Source: Loripinus fragilis
Lineage: Eukaryota > Mollusca > Bivalvia > Lucinida > Lucinidae
Direction of reading: 5' to 3'
DNA: 64,000 bases
NCBI GenBank assembly: GCA_964019695.1
Contig: OZ026516.1
Location: 99,076,368 to 99,140,367 of the forward strand
The position numbers were made by a program, and so were the translations under genes. The notes under the pieces are model-generated. The model was given only the letters and a program-made list of their open reading frames with translations. It was not told where the DNA came from and ran no database searches. Below, one piece after another: positions 58,228 to 64,000 of this stretch. Each line of letters begins with the position of its first letter. Position 1 is the first letter of the stretch.

Positions 58228-59298
58228 ATATTAATTGTTCTTACAATACCTTTGTTGGATCACAAGGAAATTTACGAAATTTATAAAATTCATAATTTAC
58301 CCTTACCTAAAAATCAAAAGTTGACTTCAGAGGCTAAAACTTTAAATGCAGTTGCTAAATATGATATTTCTGCTGAAGCATTAATGATTAATGAAGACAG
58401 GACGAAATATACTTTGTTGTCTGGAAAAGATTATTATGCATGTAACAACAGGTACATGCCATTTTGTAATCCAAAAAGTCAAATTTATCAAATTAATTTG
58501 AGTAAGTCTTGTGTAATTGCTTTGTTTTTAAAGAATAAGGAGAATGTCCAACGTGATTGTAAAAGTATGGTTTATTTGAACTCTAGATTGCCCATTGCGG
58601 AGTATGTACACTCAGGTGTTTGGATTGTTGCCACTTCAGATGTTATGAAATTTACCATTGTTTGCCAAGATCGGTCCGGCATGCAGGGTGAAGTTGTTGT
58701 GCATCCTCCCCTGGGTGTGATAAGATTAAATATGACTTGTGGGGCTGCAAATGATTATTTGAGTTTACCCCCCTATTATGAGAAAAAGGTTAGAGGTCAT
58801 ATTTGGGATGCTTGGGGTTCATTGCTTAAATTAAGAAATATAACACACTTTTCTCTTTGGGAAAATTTTACATCTAATTTCCCTAATTTGACTACAATTG
58901 AGATTTCAAATGACTTAATGAATTTAAGAGAGATTGCCATGCCTGCTTTTATTGATTATGTGCACAATTATAGGAAGGTAGATGAGCACGGTGGGTCAGT
59001 TTCTAGTTGGTCATTTGTTGTGATGATTTTTGGCACATGTGTCTTCATTTTGATACTGATTTTCATGTATAAGAAGTGCTTTCATGAGAAAGTGAAAGTC
59101 TATTTTGGCGAGAGGTTAGCTGATTGTTGTGGTAATAAGAATGTTGTGACGAGTTCCTTGTCAGTTGTTGAGAATGGGTTGGTGTCGTCGGAACATGACG
59201 AGATTGTTAGGAGCAAATCGGGAAGGCAACCTACTTCCGCACCAGACCAGAAGGAAGCGAAGGTGTTATTGGCTTCGCTGGAGAATATGAAGAGATAA
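58228..59298 (+). pseudogene. env, C-terminal part with membrane anchor (unit C)
   Basis: Open after the shared TAA up to 59298, no ATG at its start. Same Cys-rich ectodomain, transmembrane segment and tail as unit B. One change near the start (LDHKE for LDRKE). Confidence 0.85.
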
Positions 59299-60839
59299 GT
59301 TGTGTTTGAAAGAGAGAGATGGCCATGAATAACATAGAGAAACTTTGACTTAAAGTGTACACAAAACTTTACTATGAGTCCATGGTAGTGCCATGGTGAA
59401 GATATGATGACATGAAGATATGTAAATAGTTATTGATAATGTGTGTAAGTCCAGTCATTTAATATGAAGTTTGGTGGCTGGTGAAGATATAAATATGCTT
59501 ACTATGATGTGTACAAAAATATGCACTGTAAAGACTGATAAGAAGGATGTATATGACTTGGAGATGTATAAGAAGAATACAGTATGGGACCTTTTCACCT
59601 CAAGTATCATCAAGTTTACATAAAACACATTGACCTTTAAAATCCATCCAGTTTCCAAAGTGATGACAGATAACAGGTCAAATCAAGATTTTGTTGACAG
59701 CTTTGAAATGGTGACCTTTAAATGTCAAACAATTAATGACATTTATACATAGTGAACTTTTGTAAACAACAGTTAATAAATTTTGGATTTTATACATTAC
59801 TTACCAGACAATTATTCCAAACAAGAAAATTAACATTATACAGTTATGGATAAGCTATACAATATTCAGCAACTAAAAAAAGTGTTTTGGACAGCAGACA
59901 AAATTCTATATACTGGATATCAGCAAAGCAATTAAACTTTTGGACGAAATTGAACAGAGTTTAGACGACACCATAATTTGGAAATTGCAAGCGGAAAACA
60001 ATATTCATTTCAAATATACTCCTATGGAGGAACACACTGAATGTAACCAACAGGAGGATAATAACTTTGTATTTTACCATGGAACTGGGGAGCAGGATGA
60101 TCCAATACTGATAGACTAGCCGCGGAGGAGTGAAGATGAACCTTATTGTATATTGACTGTATTACTTGATGGACGGAGAATAGGATAATTATATGTGAGG
60201 TGCATGTTTTTGGTTTTGTATATAAGATTTTATGCATAGTGGGGTCTTCAAAGCAATTGTCTGCTTTGTGGTCTGATCAACCATTTTGTAGACATTGGGC
60301 TGTTTCATGATGTGCTCCATTGGAAAAGCTTGGCATGCATATGTCTATCTCTGCAATCTGTAGGGAGGCATGTATATGTTAGCTTGACGGGAAGATGCAG
60401 TGGAGTGACAATTGACCCTATTGTGCATGAGATTCGTAATGTGTATATATGATTAGTTAAGATTTGACATTGTGTTGTGAATTCACTTGGGATTTATTGG
60501 ATTGTAAATTTGCTTGTGGCGTCTGTGTGCTCTTGAGAGTTTGGGACAGTTGCACACTCGATGGGGTGGCCAACCATTGAGTGGACACAAGGTTCTCTGG
60601 AGTGCGCTGTCACATGCAGATGTTTGTTGTAAATAGTACTTTGATGATGCATATGTATTGATTATGTTTAGTAGTTATAGGATGATTTGTGCATGCTAGT
60701 ATTTTATTTATATTGTGGTATGTATGTGAGTGAGTGTGAGAGTGTGTGTGGATGTTATTTGTATATATGGTGTATGAGAGATGAGCTTGGAGAGTTTCAT
60801 TTAATTGAAAAATTAAGTCAAACTCTTAAGGTTTGGGCG
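59299..60839 (+). other. 3' region of unit C
   Basis: Copy of 47876-49416, directly followed by the complete 3' LTR. Non-coding. Confidence 0.7.
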
Positions 60840-61587
60840 TGTATAAAGTAGTCACTGGTTTCGTCTGTGAGGGTTCATAATAATTGTGAATTGCCTGTGG
60901 GTATTAACAATATTTGTGAATGCTTGGTTTGGGTAGGACGCAGGTGTTCAGCCAGGTGCGGTGTTGACATCTGTGATTGACATGTTTATGTTTTTCTAGG
61001 GAATTCTGACACCAGTTTGTTATTGTTTTTCAAATGTCATATTTATTAGCCTGTCAATTTTGATGGGATGTTTTAACACTTTCAAAAGGTCATGATGACA
61101 GATGTTACTTAGTTTAGTAAAATTACATAAGCCCAATAAATAGATTGTGTCAATTCTGACATTGATTGGCAGGATTGCGCAATACATTTAATCATATGAC
61201 CTTTGGGGAATTGCGCAACTGGTGTGACTATGAGTCACTTTTGTATCTTCTGATTGGTTGATATAAATGGAAGCTTACCTATGTAGAAGGCGCTATATAG
61301 TAAACTTGAAATATGATTGGTTAGTGATGATGTCATTAGGTGGCGCTGTGGTCAGCTTCTATCATGTGACTTCATGGTATATAAGATGAAACCCAGTGGC
61401 AGAGCTTCAGATTTCGGAACTTTGGGTTATAGACAGTTTCTTGAAGTATTTAGTTGGACTTAAGAAGATTTAATAAAATTATAAAATTGTGAAAGTTGTT
61501 ACTGAAATTTTACAAGACTTAGAAATTCTAAAGAGACTTTTAAAACACAACGCGAACTTGAGGATAAGAATCAACTACTATCTTACA
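60840..61587 (+). repeat. 3' LTR, complete (748 bp)
   Basis: Starts 'tgtataaagtag', ends 'ctactatcttaca'. Differences from the 5' LTR were seen in 'gtattaacaat' (5': 'gtatttacaat'), 'ttttaacact' (5': 'ttttaatact') and 'gtagaaggcg' (5': 'gtagagggcg'). Confidence 0.95.
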
Positions 61588-62466
61588 ATTGCTGTTGAGT
61601 CAAAAGTGTCTGTTTACATTCGGGTTGTAAACAAACGAGCTGGACTTTCTCTATCTGAACACTCAATTGAGTGATTGCCAGGCCATTCAGAATTGCAGAA
61701 AGCCAGTTGCACCATGTTTAACTGTAGGTGTTGTAAGGAATGATTAAATATATTGTAGACATGCCATAGAATTGGCCAAAGACTTACCAGCTAAATTCAG
61801 ACCTGCACTGGAGTAGCCTATCTCAGAGGCATATTAGACGAAATGTCAATTTAATGAAGTGTCTTTCGACCAATTGCCGTGGACCCTATCTATACAGCCT
61901 TGATGAGCAATCAGAGATGGTCCAACGGCATTCTTTACAGCCTTAATGATTGTGGATTGAGATTAAAGACATATACCAGATATGTTTACAGCAATTCGGT
62001 GCGATTTATGGAAATCTAATTATATAATACAGTTAAGCATGTAAGGGACGTGTTGTATGATTTATTTTCTTACATATATTCGGAAACTGCTTTCTTAGAT
62101 ATTCACGTGGTGCAGAATCCACAATCGATGGAGATATAAACTTGATACATTATTACATTCTTGCTTTAATGGTAAATGCTCAGATCCGTGGAAGTCAAAC
62201 GCCAGGCAAACATACTAAATGCAACATTTAGCAAAATGTACTATCATTTGCTCAAACATATTTTGATCTTTTTCAGTCAGTTTTCCTAGCAACAGTTTGA
62301 TCAGGCTTGCTGCCATGCTGTATGCCTGGGTATTTTCATAGTCGGATTGGCTCGTTCAAATGCATGAGTTGCATTAAACATCGAAATTTTGTCCTTTTTC
62401 TGTTGTGCGATTTTTGCATATGTTATCTTGTGAAACATTGTTAAGGCCCTTTAGGATAACAGTTCC
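61588..62466. other. Right flank of the retrotransposon, no gene
   Basis: Contains the inverted partner (about 61830-61900) of the repeat at 39286-39420. Otherwise unclassified. Confidence 0.5.
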
Positions 62467-62478
62467 TGGCTTCCTAAT

Positions 62479-62773
62479 TGTTTGTTTGTTTGTTGCTTTA
62501 CGTCCCAAGTCAACAGCTATGGTCATGGCGGGACGGTCAGTTCACCTAACCACACTTTTTCCTGGGCAAGCTTGAACAAGCAGTTAACCAGTACTTCGTG
62601 CACATACTTTCGCTTGTAACAACCCTTCTTGAATGATTCAGTGGAAGGGAGGAGAATGACCGTAGAAAATATTTCATGATCATGTATGGGACCGGACCGG
62701 GATCGAACTCGCGACCCCTGGATCTGCAGTCAGACTCGCATCTGTTGCCAGACACCGTACCGACTGCGCTATA
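62479..62773 (-). mobile_element. Complete tRNA-derived SINE with 12-bp TSD
   Basis: 'tggcttcctaat' flanks the element exactly (62467-62478 and 62774-62785). On the minus strand it starts with a tRNA-like head. An A box of type TAGCGCAGTCGG lies at 62760-62771 and a B box GAGTTCGATCCC at about 62699-62710, the right spacing for an RNA polymerase III promoter. The body ends in a (CAAA)-type tail. The 3' part matches the truncated copy at 28394-28442. Intact ends and a perfect duplication indicate a fairly recent insertion. Confidence 0.92.
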
Positions 62774-62785
62774 TGGCTTCCTAAT

Positions 62786-64000
62786 GGACACTGCTGTTTT
62801 ATGTATGTATGGTCGATAATGCAAACACTGATATATTAGTTTGGATGGAAGTTTCTTCGAACTGGAATGGGTCAATAATGAGGAGGCTTCCCGTGTATGG
62901 TGATCATAGTAATCCATTTGACCCCTTTAAGCCAAATGGACTTGCCTACCCTTATCAGTAGGATGGTCCCATTTCTAATTTTAGGAGTGTTGAGTGTTTT
63001 TTCCAATTTTTCAAATTTTAATAGAAAACTATGTTAGCAAACAGTACAGACACTGATCAGACGCCGCATTCTGCGACGTCTGATCTTGGCCTGCACTGTT
63101 TGTCTATGTCACACAAAAAGGACGCTAGGCTTATGATATATTTTGTTTCAATGTGATACAATTGTTCTTGGTCTTGAAGTGGGACAAAAACAACTGATAT
63201 GTGTCAGTTTGAACTCGGACAGTATTACAGTGGAACACAAACTGTCTCCGTATATGTTTTTAATGTCTATTTAATCTCTTGTTCTTGCTTATTTATTTGA
63301 TTTCTGACTACGTAACTAATGCAATCTTGTATAAGCCTTGTTGCGCAAAAACCTGTCTTCGAGGTTTCCGACAAAAAAGGGACTTAAGTCTGCTCAGTTA
63401 CTGAGACTTGCTAGAATATAGAGAATTCGCTTGTTAAAACTAGATTAAGGGGATATATCTTTCAAAAGCTCTTACTTGCATGAAAATTTTCCTGTATATA
63501 CAAGAATTGCTTTTTTGTCAAGGAGGCGGATACCTTTGGCCACATTGTTGTATGAACAACTTATACATCTCACATAGATCACTTTACGCCCCAACATACA
63601 GCTTTTGAGCAATCGGCAGCATGCTTATCAGTCTTTTTACGGCGGCCAAAAGGCCGCCGTTCTAATATCGCTTTAGACCTACAATTTATGCAAATTTTCA
63701 CCAATCAGAAGTATTCTTAAATTGTAATATTCATCACACCAGATAGAAAACAATGCCCTCATTGGTTAATACTAAGACTGACCACGCGATCTTATTATAG
63801 ATGCAATTTAACTTGAAAATTTCCATGTAAATGGCCGAGAACCAGTCTGTGCACTAGTCCTAATAATGAACATTGATCATGAATATAGGTCAACTCCCGC
63901 TGTACAGCATTTCTAATTTGCTTTACTACCATTCTTTGCATGCCTTGCTTTATTGCACATAGTGAATAAGTGCAATATAAGATAACTCACTATATCCTAA
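62786..64000. other. Right end of window, small repeats only
   Basis: Holds a family E repeat at 63046-63135 (hairpin of 'gatcagacg..cgtctgatc' type, 'aaaaaggacgctaggctta') and a perfect GC-rich hairpin at 63639-63660 ('acggcggcc' / 'ggccgccgt' around AAAA). No coding exon was recognised. Confidence 0.5.
63639..63660. repeat. Perfect GC-rich hairpin
   Basis: Nine-base arms 'acggcggcc' and 'ggccgccgt' around AAAA, standing out in an AT-rich background. It is probably the end of a small mobile element. No protein-coding neighbour explains it. Confidence 0.6.

Larger units (their letters stand above)
39728..61587 (+). mobile_element. Envelope-bearing Ty3/gypsy (errantivirus-like) retrotransposon with tandem internal units
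   Basis: The element is bounded by two 748-bp LTRs that start TG and end CA and differ at about three positions. Order: 5' LTR, leader, gag, pol (PR-RT-RH-IN), acidic tail, env, 1.5-kb 3' region. Two more units follow (49417-55131 and 55132-60839). Each is built from a 352-bp truncated LTR, an 11-bp filler, the integrase part of pol, the tail, env and the 3' region. The complete 3' LTR closes the array. Flanks 'tagat' (left) and 'attgc' (right) show no target-site duplication. Gag, pol and env all carry interruptions in unit A, and the pol frame change and env stop are present in all units. PR-RT-RH-IN order and the F-type Env place it with errantivirus-like Ty3/gypsy elements. The cut into units is read directly from the sequence. 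Confidence 0.95.

Noticed and set aside
62690..62773. Functional tRNA gene
   Set aside because: A and B boxes are present, but the sequence does not close into a cloverleaf with a matching acceptor stem. It is followed by a SINE body and tail and flanked by a TSD.
62546..62917. 123-codon minus-strand frame
   Set aside because: It runs through the SINE and its flank. The SINE explains the sequence.

Overview
The window looks like genomic DNA of a bivalve-type mollusc. This is inferred from split genes with GT-AG introns, AT-rich sequence dense in foldback MITEs, a tRNA-derived SINE, degenerate LINEs, a roughly 158-bp tandem repeat, and a CD109/alpha-2-macroglobulin-like immune gene. No species can be named from the sequence alone.

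Left part (about 6-21.2 kb): nine consecutive minus-strand exons of an alpha-2-macroglobulin/CD109/TEP-family gene. All splice phases agree across the nine exons, giving about 373 codons that cover the MG2 to MG5-like region. The upstream exons (signal peptide, MG1) and the downstream exons (thioester and receptor-binding domains) were not found and probably lie outside the window or in unrecognised pieces. The introns are packed with small non-autonomous elements. Several have clean termini and target-site duplications. At 21.4-22.4 kb a truncated class-A GPCR (TM1-TM4) ends exactly at a foldback MITE.

Middle part (22.5-39.7 kb): no confident host gene. It holds foldback repeats, two local tandem duplications (25.5-26.9 kb and 28.1-29.1 kb), two degenerate minus-strand LINE reverse-transcriptase remnants (31.3-33.4 and 34.8-35.3 kb), several copies of one dispersed repeat family, and one isolated exon-like ORF.

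Right part (39728-61587): a 21.9-kb composite of an envelope-bearing Ty3/gypsy (errantivirus-like) LTR retrotransposon. It runs: full 5' LTR (748 bp), gag, pol (protease, RT, RNase H, integrase), an F-type env, a 1.5-kb 3' region, then two further tandem units, then the full 3' LTR. Each extra unit is a 352-bp truncated LTR, an 11-bp filler, the integrase half of pol, env and the 3' region. The two outer LTRs differ at only about 3 of 748 positions, so the insertion is young. Even so, gag has an in-frame stop, pol changes frame inside its GPY/F module, and env is cut by a stop that is present in all three units. The truncated LTRs lack the TATA box and the poly(A) signal, so the whole array would have to be transcribed from the outer 5' LTR. 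A candidate -1 frameshift site between gag and pol, a candidate 202-nt intron in front of env, and an acidic extension after integrase are the main unusual points.

Far right (61.6-64 kb): flanking DNA with a complete tRNA-derived SINE bounded by a 12-bp target-site duplication, and small hairpin repeats.
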